Of a stretch of 64,000 bases of DNA, positions 7,632 through 16,497 are shown piece by piece. Under the pieces are notes generated by a model that saw only the letters and a list, made by a program, of their open reading frames with translations, was not told where the DNA came from and searched no databases. Both the position numbers and the translations under genes were made by a program. The DNA lies in NCBI GenBank assembly GCA_041745295.1, contig JBGTJE010000004.1, positions 62,001-126,000 on the forward strand, read 5' to 3'. The number at the start of each line of letters is the position of its first letter. Position 1 is the stretch's first letter. This DNA comes from JANMEB01 sp041745295. Lineage in GTDB: Bacteria > Planctomycetota > Planctomycetia > Pirellulales > Pirellulaceae.

Positions 7632-9187
7632 CGGGCGTCTCCACCGCGAAGTTTGGTTCTGGCCGATTGCACCAATTGTCGAAGTTCCTCGGCGCTGGTG
7701 ACTCGATTCCACTGGCGCCGCGCGAGTCCCGCCAAACCGCCTTCGGGAGTGCGCATTTCATTGCGGAAGTATTCGCTGAAAACCGCCCCAATCCACTTGG
7801 TCAACAGTGCCTGAACAACACCTTGCAGCAAGCCACCGGCGATTGTGCCTGCAACCGGAACCGTCTTGATCATCGAGGCAACGATCGAGACCACCGCCGG
7901 GGCCGCGATATTGACACCGAGAATGCCCACCAAGTTCTTACTCATTTCCCCCAGCCAGCGTCGCGCCGTGTCCAGGTCAACTTTCTGTTGATAGATCTCA
8001 GCCAATTCTAAGATCATTTTAGTCGACACGGCGACTCCCGCGACCAAGTCCACGACGGGAAACGGAACCACGGCCGCAAGTCCGCCGGCGGCCCACATGT
8101 GCCCGTCCACGATCCTCGCCGCCGCACGATCGAGTGAATCTTGCACCTTGGCCCGCGCCGATTCGACCAGCCCTCGCGACTGCAGCAACAGGTTGGCGGC
8201 CAGAAGCGATTTTCCTTCGCGCTGTAGGATTTCGCTCATCCGATCGGCCAACGGCTCCATATCGATCGGCACATCGACCCATTCCTCGATCGTGCCCCCG
8301 GTGCTGGCCACTCGATTGCGCTTTCGCTTCGTGGACTCGGACTGAATCGCAATGACGTCCGGAGCGTCGACATTCGGTTCGGCTTGGCACTGAATCTGAG
8401 AGACCAACTTGTGCCGGTCTTCGGCGGTGTACCAATCGGCCTTATTCAAGCAAACGACGATTCGTTTTTCCATGTCGCCGAGCTTTTTCAAGAGTTGGTG
8501 CTCGCTCTCGCGGAGCGGACCATCGACCACCAGCAAAATCAGATCGGCGTCCTTGGCCGAGTTCGCCGCGATCGTTACGTGCTCGGCCCCGTCGATCTCC
8601 CCCAAACCCGGCGTGTCGACCAATACGACTTTATCGAGTTTGTCCCAGGGAATCTCGGCGCGGCGCGTCGTCGTACCTCCTCGCACGTCGGTCGCGAACA
8701 TATCGCGTCCGGCCAGTGCATTGAGCACCGAGGATTTGCCACTGGAGATCGTTCCAAACGCGACGATCTCCAAGGTTTGTTGTTCGCGCTTGCGTTGGAC
8801 CTGTTCGACGAGCGGAACCATATCGCCCGCGACGCGTGGATCCCGGATTCCTTGCTGCATTGTGGTAACGGCAGCTAAATTCTCGTCCGTCTCGCGCCGC
8901 ATTTGATCGATCGATAATTCGCTCGGATTCTTGTTGCGGCGTTCACGGCGAAATCGTTTGGCGATCGAGCGGCCCCACAATTTCCAAACCAACCAACCCG
9001 AGCTACCAGCCAACAACAACAAGCCCAATCCGACGACCACGAGATAGAGCGTCCCCCAGATTTCGCCCAAGGTACGTGCGTTTTGGTATTGGTTGACAAC
9101 CCAATTGGGCAGCCAAATCAACGCAAGGCCACAAATTGCGGCTGCGATCAGCAGGATCACACCAGAAATCGATTGCTTCAAACCCAT
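7628..9187 (-). CDS. membrane-anchored dynamin/Era-like GTPase, first gene of a coupled pair
   Basis: A 519-residue protein with two N-terminal transmembrane segments (about 8-30 and 44-68), then a basic linker. The GTPase motifs are G1 GTISSGKS (145-152), G3 DTPG (191-194) and G4 NKAD (248-251). The C-terminal 180 residues hold alternating hydrophobic helices with AVVPFPVVDLVAGVAVSTK, which is typical of DUF697 regions following Era-type domains. It shares this layout with the next gene, which it overlaps by 4 nt, but only this one has the N-terminal membrane anchor. A heteromeric membrane GTPase pair is inferred. Substrate and pathway are not evident. Confidence 0.87.
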   Translation of the reverse strand: MGLKQSISGVILLIAAAICGLALIWLPNWVVNQYQNARTLGEIWGTLYLVVVGLGLLLLAGSSGWLVWKLWGRSIAKRFRRERRNKNPSELSIDQMRRETDENLAAVTTMQQGIRDPRVAGDMVPLVEQVQRKREQQTLEIVAFGTISSGKSSVLNALAGRDMFATDVRGGTTTRRAEIPWDKLDKVVLVDTPGLGEIDGAEHVTIAANSAKDADLILLVVDGPLRESEHQLLKKLGDMEKRIVVCLNKADWYTAEDRHKLVSQIQCQAEPNVDAPDVIAIQSESTKRKRNRVASTGGTIEEWVDVPIDMEPLADRMSEILQREGKSLLAANLLLQSRGLVESARAKVQDSLDRAAARIVDGHMWAAGGLAAVVPFPVVDLVAGVAVSTKMILELAEIYQQKVDLDTARRWLGEMSKNLVGILGVNIAAPAVVSIVASMIKTVPVAGTIAGGLLQGVVQALLTKWIGAVFSEYFRNEMRTPEGGLAGLARRQWNRVTSAEELRQLVQSARTKLRGGDAR

Positions 9188-9524
9188 GCTTCTCTTTGCC
9201 GATTCGTTTTGAATGCCGCCTGTTGCTCCGACTGGCGTATTGCGCGCCCCGTGTTTATGAATCGCCTCGCGGGGAATATGATACTCTCAGCCCAATTCAC
9301 ATTATCGTTCCCTCGCCACCGCTTCGTGAGAGAGGGTAGGGTGAGGGGGTCGTGCGTCGCGATCTGTTGGCCGACCCCCTCATCCTTACCTTCTCCCCCA
9401 AATTCAACTCAAACAAGTTCCTTCTGTTTTCCATCCTCCCTGTTCGTTGAAATTGGGGGAGAAGGAACAACAAAAGTTATATTCGTTCCTCGACCGCAAT
9501 TCCAAGCAATTTTATGGGGCAAAC
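9188..9524. repeat. intergenic region with two inverted copies of palindrome family A
   Basis: This 337-nt divergent space separates the GTPase pair from ilvE. It holds a family A repeat (CCCTCGCC...GAGAGGGTAGGGTGAGGGGG, about 9310-9347) and an inverted partial copy (GACCCCCTCATCCTTACC, about 9373-9401). A small reading frame extends ilvE upstream into this repeat, but the repeat is not likely to be coding. No convincing promoter is visible. Confidence 0.65.
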
Positions 9525-10463
9525 GTGGCGATAATTCCCACAAAATACATTTGGCTCAACGGAAACCTCGTCCCCTGGGGGGACGCCACGGAACACGTGA
9601 TGTCTCACGTCATGAACTACGGATCGTCCGTGTTTGAAGGCATTCGGGCCTATGAAACCCCGCAGGGACCGGCCATCTTTCGACTGGGCGATCATATTCG
9701 CCGCTTGTTTGATTCGGCCAAAATCTATCGGATGGATATTCCCTTTACGCTTGAAGAGATCTGCGATGCCTGTCGCCAAGTGATCGTCGAAAATGACTTG
9801 CGAGAGGCCTACATTCGCCCGTTGGTGTATTGCGGTTTTGGCGAACTTGCGTTGGCCCGATCCGAAGCCACTCCGACGCGCGTGGCGATCGCAGCCTTTC
9901 CCTTCGGCAACTTGCACGGCGCGGACGCAACTTCACACGGCATAGATGCGTGCATTTCGTCGTGGCAGAGAACGACCCCCGCAAGTCAGCCGATGTTGGC
10001 CAAAGCCGGCGGGCACTATCTCAACAGTCAGCTCATTGCAATGGAAGCGCAGCGCAACGGCTTTGCCGAAGGAATCGCGGTCGTCGATGGTTACCTTTCC
10101 GAAGGCGCCGGTGAAAACGTCTTTGTGATTCGCCAGGGCACCATCTACACGCCACCACTGGCTTCGGCAGTTCTCAATGGCATCACGCGCAACACCGTGA
10201 TCACACTAGCCGAGTCGATGTCGCTGCCGGTTCACGAGAGCGTCATGCCGCGCGAGATGTTATATATCGCGGACGAAGTTTTTCTAACGGGAACCGCGGC
10301 GGAGATCGCCCCGGTTCGCTCGATCGATCGCATCCCCATCGGCAGCGAATGTCCAGGCAAAATTACGCGGCAGCTCCAGCATCAGTTCTTCGGCCTGTTT
10401 TCCGGCAAGACAAAAGATCGCTGGAATTGGCTGGATCACGTATCGGTTTCGGTCAAGAGTTGA
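9525..10463 (+). CDS. ilvE: branched-chain amino acid aminotransferase
   Basis: With a GTG start at 9525 the protein is 312 residues, the usual size, and begins MAIIPTKYIWLNG like other fold-type IV BCATs. Motifs: VMNYGSSVFEGIRAY, the PLP-lysine region MLAKAGGHYLNSQL, EGAGENVFVI and EVFLTGTAAEIAPV. It transfers the amino group between Leu/Ile/Val and 2-oxoglutarate, the last step of branched-chain amino acid synthesis and the first of their breakdown. The frame continues upstream to a TTG at 9447, but that stretch runs beside the dispersed repeat and is not family-like. A GGGG element 6-7 nt upstream supports the GTG. No other ilv genes lie beside it. Confidence 0.93.
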   Translation: MAIIPTKYIWLNGNLVPWGDATEHVMSHVMNYGSSVFEGIRAYETPQGPAIFRLGDHIRRLFDSAKIYRMDIPFTLEEICDACRQVIVENDLREAYIRPLVYCGFGELALARSEATPTRVAIAAFPFGNLHGADATSHGIDACISSWQRTTPASQPMLAKAGGHYLNSQLIAMEAQRNGFAEGIAVVDGYLSEGAGENVFVIRQGTIYTPPLASAVLNGITRNTVITLAESMSLPVHESVMPREMLYIADEVFLTGTAAEIAPVRSIDRIPIGSECPGKITRQLQHQFFGLFSGKTKDRWNWLDHVSVSVKS

Positions 10464-10499
10464 GTGTGCCGCATTTTCCAAAATGCCTTTGCAAAAACG

Positions 10500-10550
10500 A
10501 GAACAGTTTCCTCGCCCCCGCTTCGGGGGAGAGGGCAGGGTGAGGGGGCG
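10500..10550 (+). repeat. dispersed GC-rich palindrome, family A
   Basis: A copy of the dispersed element with core CCTCGCCCCCGCTTCGGGGG and tail GAGAGGGCAGGGTGAGGGGG. It lies between ilvE and the SUKH gene. Similar copies lie near 9310, 14625, 32851, 35694, 40540 and 46624. Confidence 0.8.
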
Positions 10551-10662
10551 TTTGGTCCGGGATTGCCGTAGATTCTCTTTTTCATTCAATTGCGGCGAAG
10601 TTGGCGGCAACGACGAAAACCGAAAACAGGGTCTGGCACCTTGAATTGAAGGGAGTGTGTAA

Positions 10663-11259
10663 TTGAAAAGCGAAATTCAAGCATCTGTGAAGGCCATTAA
10701 GGCTTGGACGAAAGCACATGCGCCAGAACTTCACAAGATTATTGGAAAGCCGGCACCGAGCTTCGCCATTAAGAAACTTCGAAAAGAGGTTCCCAACGTT
10801 TCGCCCGATTATGTGGCCTGGTTGGAAATCATGAACGGTCAAAGCGACGCCGATAACGATGCAGTCCTAGGGCTTATTCCGGCTGGCGACTATCCGTTTT
10901 ATGTCTACAACATTAAGAGAGTAGTCGAGACCTTTGGCTCGGACATCGGACTCGCCCGTGACAAACGCAAACCTAAATCAAGCCCGGCCATTCAGCCCGT
11001 TTGGTTCGATCTGGAATGGATTGAATTTGCGTCAGATGGCGACACTGCATTGGCAATCGATCCGCATCCGACCAAAAAAGGGAAGGTTGGCCAGATTATT
11101 CAGTTTGGGTATGACTCGCCGAAACGTCGCGTTTTGTGGAATTCATTTTCCGAATTGCTTGGGGATTTGGCCAATTGCTATCGAAACGATAGTGTGACGT
11201 GGGAAAACGGCTTGTTGAAGAGAAAAAAATCTTGTGCGTTCCCTGACCTGGGCAGTTAA
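10663..11259 (+). CDS. SMI1/KNR4 (SUKH)-family protein
   Basis: A 198-residue protein with SUKH-domain features: LRKEVPNVSPDYVAWLEIMNGQ near residues 39-61 (the conserved P..Y..F/L...NG block), GLIPAGDYPFYVYNI, and later WIEFASDGDTALAIDPHP and GQIIQFGYDSPKRRVLWNSF. SUKH proteins commonly serve as immunity proteins against polymorphic toxins, though some have other roles. The TTG start at 10663 has GGGAG 7 nt upstream. It is followed 32 nt later by a small unknown gene. Base composition is a little more AT-rich than the neighbours, and it borders a toxin-antitoxin pair, so accessory DNA is possible. No toxin partner is visible. Confidence 0.83.
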   Translation: MKSEIQASVKAIKAWTKAHAPELHKIIGKPAPSFAIKKLRKEVPNVSPDYVAWLEIMNGQSDADNDAVLGLIPAGDYPFYVYNIKRVVETFGSDIGLARDKRKPKSSPAIQPVWFDLEWIEFASDGDTALAIDPHPTKKGKVGQIIQFGYDSPKRRVLWNSFSELLGDLANCYRNDSVTWENGLLKRKKSCAFPDLGS

Positions 11260-11291
11260 CACAAAACAAGTCCCGTCCATCGAATTGAATA

Positions 11292-11735
11292 ATGAAACCG
11301 AAACGAATCCAAATTCGGGGCCGAACTGAAGTTTTTCAAACGCGTGCAGACGGCGAGCGCGAGGAAGTAAGCAGTTCCAAATTACGCCAGCGGTTACATA
11401 GCAGGGTATTCGAGCGTCACACCGTACTTGATTGTCTAAAGTCGGGGACACCAAAAGAGATTAAATTGGCAAAACAGATACGGGGAGGCGGCGAGTTGTG
11501 CCTTGAATTCGACAAAGCGACCAAACAACTTTGGATTGTGACCAAATTTGAGATCGATCGATTACTGAACAAAAAAGAACAAGAGCTTCTAGTCGAAGCG
11601 ACCGTTGGCCAGTGGAGTGACGGAATTGGGACAGATTTCGCCGATCAATGCGCGGCAGAAACCGGCCTATTTGTCGACCTACTTCCGTTCCTAGACGATT
11701 ACGATGCGACTTGCCCAATCGTCGAAATTACGTAG
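11292..11735 (+). CDS. hypothetical protein next to the SUKH gene
   Basis: A 147-residue soluble, mixed-charge protein without signal or membrane segments. The N-terminus is basic (MKPKRIQIRGRTEVF); the C-terminal half is acidic, with DLLPFLDDYDATCPIVEIT at the end. I do not recognise a family. It begins 32 nt after the SUKH gene and is likely co-transcribed. The acidic C-terminus and the neighbourhood would suit an immunity-type protein, but that is only a guess from context. Confidence 0.65.
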   Translation: MKPKRIQIRGRTEVFQTRADGEREEVSSSKLRQRLHSRVFERHTVLDCLKSGTPKEIKLAKQIRGGGELCLEFDKATKQLWIVTKFEIDRLLNKKEQELLVEATVGQWSDGIGTDFADQCAAETGLFVDLLPFLDDYDATCPIVEIT

Positions 11736-11952
11736 GTCAGGCCTTTTGCGTCAGGGAGCAACACAAGAATAATAAGCACAAACAATATTATTCCAGGCCC
11801 GTTGTTGCCGTTTTGGGTGATCGTGGTTTCCGGACGCCAAATAGAGAATGTCAGAGCAAGGAAGGGAAGCGGTGTTATCCTGGCGCGCCTAGAATCGTCG
11901 TGGTATAATTGTCGCGAGCTGGTGAGCCGTGTGTCTAATAAGGGAATCGGTG

Positions 11953-12186
11953 ATGGTTGGCTTTAGTCGAATCACGAGTGACCCGGCGGTCATGAATGGG
12001 CAGCCGTGCATCCGAGGAATGCGGATAACGGTGCGCCGCGTTCTGGAAGCACTTGCGACGTATCCGAATCGCGAAGAACTCCGCGCGGAATACCCAGAGC
12101 TTGAGGACGAAGATGTTCGCCAAGCCCTGGCATTCGCGGCGGCAAGCCTCGACGACAGGGTTCTGGAGCTTCATGAAGCGCGATGA
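11953..12186 (+). CDS. DUF433 (VapB-like) antitoxin
   Basis: A 77-residue protein starting MVGFSRITSDPAVMNG, followed by the DUF433 signature GQPCIRGMRITVRRVLEALA and the C-terminal helix DVRQALAFAAASLDD. DUF433 proteins are small DNA-binding antitoxins paired with PIN-like DUF5615 toxins. The ATG at 11953 has AAGGGAA upstream; a GTG at 11929 is an alternative. The gene's stop overlaps the start of the downstream toxin gene, the usual order in such modules. Confidence 0.9.
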   Translation: MVGFSRITSDPAVMNGQPCIRGMRITVRRVLEALATYPNREELRAEYPELEDEDVRQALAFAAASLDDRVLELHEAR

Positions 12187-12593
12187 AGTTCTTGCTCGAC
12201 CAAGGTTTGCCGCGTTCAGCAATTCAGCACCTAAAAGATTTCGGATTGGAAGCCGAGCATGTGGGTAATTTAGGGCTCGCAACGGCCACCGACGAAGGAA
12301 TTATTGCTGCAGGAAGAGAGCGCGGTTCGATCGTAGTGACGCTCGATTCGGATTTCCACGCTTTGCTCGCACGGACCAATGCTTCAAGCCCATCGGTTAT
12401 TCGTATCCGCATTCAAGGCTTAAATGGAATAGATGTCGCTCGCGTCATTGATCAAGTCGCGAAAGCAAGTGAAAACGACTTAGTCGCGGGAGCGGCTGTT
12501 ACCGTCACGACCCGACGCCTTGCGTTGAGAAAATTGCCGTTGTTGTCCCAGAGCGATCCTAAGCAATCGGACGAAGACGCCGCGAACAGCTAG
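12183..12593 (+). CDS. DUF5615 PIN-like toxin
   Basis: A 136-residue protein with the DUF5615 (Mut7-C/PIN-like) signature: MKFLLDQGLPRSAIQHLKDFG with the first acidic residue (D6), AEHVGNLGLATATDEGI, and GSIVVTLDSDFHALL with the second acidic cluster. These proteins are predicted ribonuclease toxins of type II systems. The ATG overlaps the antitoxin stop by 4 nt (ATGA). The last 30 residues are polar and variable. Toxicity is inferred from family and operon. Confidence 0.9.
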   Translation: MKFLLDQGLPRSAIQHLKDFGLEAEHVGNLGLATATDEGIIAAGRERGSIVVTLDSDFHALLARTNASSPSVIRIRIQGLNGIDVARVIDQVAKASENDLVAGAAVTVTTRRLALRKLPLLSQSDPKQSDEDAANS

Positions 12594-12719
12594 TGAGAAA
12601 ACGATATCGCTCGAATGTCTCGCGTCAACTCAATTAAAACAAATGAATAGGCATTTTCGGGCGTGGTTAGCAATTTCGCTTCGCACGTTAAAGATTATGC
12701 ATGGTGAGGTATTACAGTC

Positions 12720-14582
12720 ATGCGGTACATCTATTTCCGCCGTGCGGCGATATTGGCGTTTGTATTTTTTGCGGTAGGCGGAGTGATCGCTCAAGACGCG
12801 AAACCGCCGGACGATCTCAATCGAAAAATTCGGGTTAAACCCAGCGCGATCGCGGCCAAGATTGGGACCGGGGTTCAATGGGAGCCGGTTTGGGAGGCGG
12901 CAGTGGAAAAATCCAAAGCCACCGGCAAACCGATTTTTTGGTACGTCGCGACGATCCCAAAGACTTTTATGGATCGCAAAGTGGAGATCGACCGCTACAT
13001 GCTGGCGGGACCGTTCTCATGGCCGCCAACCGTCAAACGACTCAATCGCGACTTCATTCCGATTCGCACCAAGCCGACCCCGGAACAGATCGTGCAGTTT
13101 GATCTCAAACCTTACAAGTTCGTCGAGCCCGGATTCTTGGTTCTCGATTCGAATCAAGGCGTCAAATTGCGAATCGATCGTTTGACGACATTGCACGCAA
13201 CTTGGTTCGAACGGTTGTTGGCCGAAGCGCTTTCGGGTGGTTCAAACGCGATCGCCAAGTCAGAAGCGGATCGAGCAGAAATCAACCAAGCCTGGGCCGA
13301 CTTTTCAAAGGGCGATGATGCGTGGGTACCGCCCCAGCCCGTCGACGGAGATGAGTGGGCGGCCGAAAAGCTGTTGTTGGCAGGCATGACCTCGTTTCGC
13401 CGAGGCGACCATCAACACGCTAAAGAACTTTGGCAACAAGCTGCCCAGGCCCAACCCGATTCACCGACCGCTTGGAAAGCGGCCGCCGAGGCCGAAGGAT
13501 TTGGCCCGTTTGTCCGCGGCTTTGAAGTTTACGGCCAGCTACCTGGCTCTGCGTATCGTGCTGGGATCGCGTCTGTCGGAAGCGCCGCGCCCCGCGGTAC
13601 TTACACCGAACCAGAATTGTGGCAGCGCGGCGTCGACTTTTTGCTGGGCATGCAAGCCGACAACGGCGGCGTGTTTGACTCGGATTACGACTTCGGCGGC
13701 TTCGATAGCTTGCCCAACGTCCATTGCGCGGTGACGGCCTTGGTGGGGATGGCCCTGCTCGAGTCGTTAGAGCACCTGGACGCAAATCGGGTGGACGCGG
13801 TTCGTTCGGCGATTTCTCGCGCCGCTCAATTCGTCAGCGACGATCGGAACATTAATACCGTCGACCGGGATGAGATACTCTGGGCTCAAGCCTATCGCGT
13901 CCGATTTTTGGCAACGCTTGTGCAAAATAAGTTCGGGGACACGGCCCAATACCAAGCGTCTCTGAAGCGCGCCGTGGCGGGATTGGAACAAATCCAACTC
14001 AACAGTGGCGGCTGGGCGCATGAATACGCGAATCCCTTTGTCACGGCCACTGCGCTGACTGCACTTCATCAAGCTCAGCAGGCGGGGGCACCCATCGACA
14101 CGCAAAAGGTCGAACGGGGACTCGCATCGCTCGGCCGCGACCGTTATGAAAGTGGCGCCTATCCGTATTTTACCCGCGATGAAGAAAAGCCAGAACCAGC
14201 GCAGTCGCTGGAGGCAAGCGCGGGCCGCATTCCCATCTGCGAGATGGCCCTCTGGATGTGGCAAAAAATCGACGACGAACAATTGCAAAAAGCGGCGCGA
14301 CTGGCGCTCGATCATCACAAATATCTCAACGTTGCCTACAAGTACGATAACCACACTTCGACCATGGCGTACGGCGGCTTTTTCTTTTGGTACGACATGC
14401 ACGCCCGCGCCGAAATGATCGCGCGGATCAGCGATGAACCCACGCGAAAATCCCTGGCGGCGCAACACCGACAACTGATTCTGGATTTGCCGGAAATCGA
14501 CGGCTGCTTTGTCGATTCGCATGAGTTGGGTCGCTGTTACGGGACGGCCATGGCTCTGCTGAGTTTGGCTCAGGTAGAATGA
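12720..14582 (+). CDS. exported protein: thioredoxin-like region, TPR and terpenoid-cyclase-like toroid
   Basis: A 620-residue protein with a signal peptide (residues 1-24, ending VIAQDA). Residues about 55-170 look thioredoxin-like (AVEKSKATGKPIFWYVA, DFIPIRTKPTPEQIVQFDL, PGFLVLDSN) but lack a CxxC pair. Residues about 215-260 fit one TPR (GMTSFRRGDHQHAKELWQQAAQ). Residues 285-620 contain repeated alpha/alpha motifs such as WQRGVDFLLGMQADNGGVF and LEQIQLNSGGWAHEY, typical of squalene-cyclase/prenyltransferase toroids. No DxDD protonation motif is visible, so catalysis is doubtful. It precedes an ABC-2 permease gene by about 100 nt. Function unknown. Confidence 0.8.
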   Translation: MRYIYFRRAAILAFVFFAVGGVIAQDAKPPDDLNRKIRVKPSAIAAKIGTGVQWEPVWEAAVEKSKATGKPIFWYVATIPKTFMDRKVEIDRYMLAGPFSWPPTVKRLNRDFIPIRTKPTPEQIVQFDLKPYKFVEPGFLVLDSNQGVKLRIDRLTTLHATWFERLLAEALSGGSNAIAKSEADRAEINQAWADFSKGDDAWVPPQPVDGDEWAAEKLLLAGMTSFRRGDHQHAKELWQQAAQAQPDSPTAWKAAAEAEGFGPFVRGFEVYGQLPGSAYRAGIASVGSAAPRGTYTEPELWQRGVDFLLGMQADNGGVFDSDYDFGGFDSLPNVHCAVTALVGMALLESLEHLDANRVDAVRSAISRAAQFVSDDRNINTVDRDEILWAQAYRVRFLATLVQNKFGDTAQYQASLKRAVAGLEQIQLNSGGWAHEYANPFVTATALTALHQAQQAGAPIDTQKVERGLASLGRDRYESGAYPYFTRDEEKPEPAQSLEASAGRIPICEMALWMWQKIDDEQLQKAARLALDHHKYLNVAYKYDNHTSTMAYGGFFFWYDMHARAEMIARISDEPTRKSLAAQHRQLILDLPEIDGCFVDSHELGRCYGTAMALLSLAQVE

Positions 14583-14624
14583 GCGCGTAGTCGCTGGGAG
14601 ATTCCTTTCCGTTGTGTTATTCTG

Positions 14625-14655
14625 GTTCCTTCTCCCCCGAAGCGGGGCGAGGAAA
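14625..14655 (-). repeat. dispersed GC-rich palindrome, family A (short inverted copy)
   Basis: The segment CCTTCTCCCCCGAAGCGGGG followed by CGAGGAAACC is an inverted, shortened copy of the family A element. It sits between the toroid gene and the permease gene and could interfere with read-through between them. Confidence 0.7.
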
Positions 14656-14685
14656 CCAAAGGCGCGTCGCTAGTGGAGACTTCCT

Positions 14686-16497
14686 GTGCTGATTGGACCC
14701 GTGTTTACGCGCGAAGCTGTCGTCGCGCCGCGCCGATTGCGCTTTTACGTGCTTCGCAGCACGTACGGGTTGACTCTTCTGCTCATGATCTGCACGGCAT
14801 GGATGGTACTCACCGGCAATCAAGTCGTCCGCAATATCAGCGACATGGCGGCGTTTGGAGCCAGTTTGTTTCAGATCCTGGCCCCGTTGCAGATGGCCTT
14901 GTTGATGTTCCTCTCCGCGATCCAAAGCGCCAGTGCGGTCGCGGTCGAAAAAGACCGCAAGACGCTGATCTTGCTCCTGATGACACGACTTTCGAACAGC
15001 GAATTGGTGCTCGGCAAGTTGTTCGCCAGCCTGCTGAGCGTTTTGGTAATGCTCGCCACGGCGATTCCAATCTTCATGTTCATCGTGGCCTTTGGCGGGA
15101 CGTCGTTTCAGCAAGTCGCGTGCGCGTTTGCCGTTACCGGAGTGACCGTGCTGGCCGCGGGATCACTCGGCGCGACGATTGGCCTGTGGCGCGAGAAGAC
15201 GTTTCAATCATTGGCGCTCGTCCTATTGTGCATCGTATTTTGGATTGGGGCCTGTGAGAGTCTGACGCTGATTTCGCGGCCGATCCTCGGTTATGAAGCG
15301 GGACAGATCGCGGCGGCAACCAGCCCGATTCGCGCGATCTTGGCGGCCACCAGCCCGGCGGTCGATCAGCATTGGCCAACCCAAGTCTTGCCCTATTTGA
15401 TTTTCATGTCCAGCCTCGCGCTGCTCGTGGCCGGAGTCGGAATTTGGCGCGTACGATCGTGGAACCCGAGTCGGGACATTCGTCCCGGTCAACAGGAGGA
15501 AGCCGCGTCGATTGGATTTGGGGAGTCCGCCGCCGATGACGCGGGTGGCGTGCCAGCGGCGCGTCACATCGACGACCGCGAGCGCAAGGTATCGCGGCAA
15601 TCGCGCAACGTCTGGAATAACCCAGTGCTCTGGCGGGAAACATGTACCTGGGCCTATGGTCGCAAGATAATCTTGATTCGATTGGCTTACTGGGTCATGG
15701 CGGGGTTCGTGTTTTTCGGGATTCGCTGGCTCATTCAACAACAAGGTGCGACATTACTCTCGGTTGCCGCGGGCGAACTCTCACCCATTGCGAAGCTCCT
15801 TGGACCATTCTTGTTGGTTAGCCTCGTGATCGTCAACGCGTTGGCGGTGACTTCGATTACGAACGAGCGCGATGGGCGGTGTCTCGATCTGCTGATGGTC
15901 ACGGATTTGTCGCCCAAAGAGTTTTTCTTTGGCAAGCTCGCGGGTGTCTTGTTGATCAGTCTCGACATGATCGTCCTCCCCTTGGCGATGTGCGGTTACC
16001 TTTGGTTTTCCCGCCTGTTATCGTTGGAAAACTTGGCCTACATCGTGGGTGGGACAATCGTTCTGTACTGGTTCGTCGCAGTCTTGGGAATTCATTGCGG
16101 GATGAATAACTGGAGCAGTCGCCGGGCCATTGCCGTAAGTCTAGGAACGGTTTTTTATCTGTTTCTGGGTGTCGCGACGACGATGGTCATGCTGGTCTCG
16201 TTTGCCGGAAATATGGAAGCCCAGTTGGCTCCCTTCTTGGCCTTTATCGTCGGAGGCGCAGTGGGGCTGTACGTTGCGATCGGCGCCAGAAACCCGTCGC
16301 CGGCGATGGTATTGGCTACGGGCTTATTGCCGCTGGCGATGTTTTATTCAGTGACCAGCCTGCTTTTGGGTCGGCCCTTGTCGGTGTTCTTGGTGATTGC
16401 GTTCATGTATGGGTTCGCCTCGGCGGCGATGATCGTGCCGGCCATGGGAGAATTTAACATCGCGATGGGTCGATCGAAGATCAACGAGGATGAATAA
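14686..16497 (+). CDS. ABC-2-type transporter permease, two fused halves
   Basis: A 603-residue integral membrane protein with about twelve hydrophobic segments. Two internal copies of the same unit are visible: VEKDRKTLILLLMTRLSNSE near residues 84-105 and NERDGRCLDLLMVTDLSPKE in the second half, each followed by F(A)GKL and a membrane helix. This is the ABC-2 permease coupling-helix region, so the gene encodes two permease halves in one chain, joined by a charged linker around residues 265-315. No ATP-binding subunit lies nearby. The GTG start at 14686 follows a weak GGAG. It overlaps the next gene by 8 nt. A related fused permease is at 55903-57540. Confidence 0.85.
   Translation: MLIGPVFTREAVVAPRRLRFYVLRSTYGLTLLLMICTAWMVLTGNQVVRNISDMAAFGASLFQILAPLQMALLMFLSAIQSASAVAVEKDRKTLILLLMTRLSNSELVLGKLFASLLSVLVMLATAIPIFMFIVAFGGTSFQQVACAFAVTGVTVLAAGSLGATIGLWREKTFQSLALVLLCIVFWIGACESLTLISRPILGYEAGQIAAATSPIRAILAATSPAVDQHWPTQVLPYLIFMSSLALLVAGVGIWRVRSWNPSRDIRPGQQEEAASIGFGESAADDAGGVPAARHIDDRERKVSRQSRNVWNNPVLWRETCTWAYGRKIILIRLAYWVMAGFVFFGIRWLIQQQGATLLSVAAGELSPIAKLLGPFLLVSLVIVNALAVTSITNERDGRCLDLLMVTDLSPKEFFFGKLAGVLLISLDMIVLPLAMCGYLWFSRLLSLENLAYIVGGTIVLYWFVAVLGIHCGMNNWSSRRAIAVSLGTVFYLFLGVATTMVMLVSFAGNMEAQLAPFLAFIVGGAVGLYVAIGARNPSPAMVLATGLLPLAMFYSVTSLLLGRPLSVFLVIAFMYGFASAAMIVPAMGEFNIAMGRSKINEDE

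Noticed and set aside
9447..9524. Upstream extension of ilvE
   Set aside because: It adds 26 residues from the repeat-flanking region that do not match BCAT starts; the GTG at 9525 fits better.
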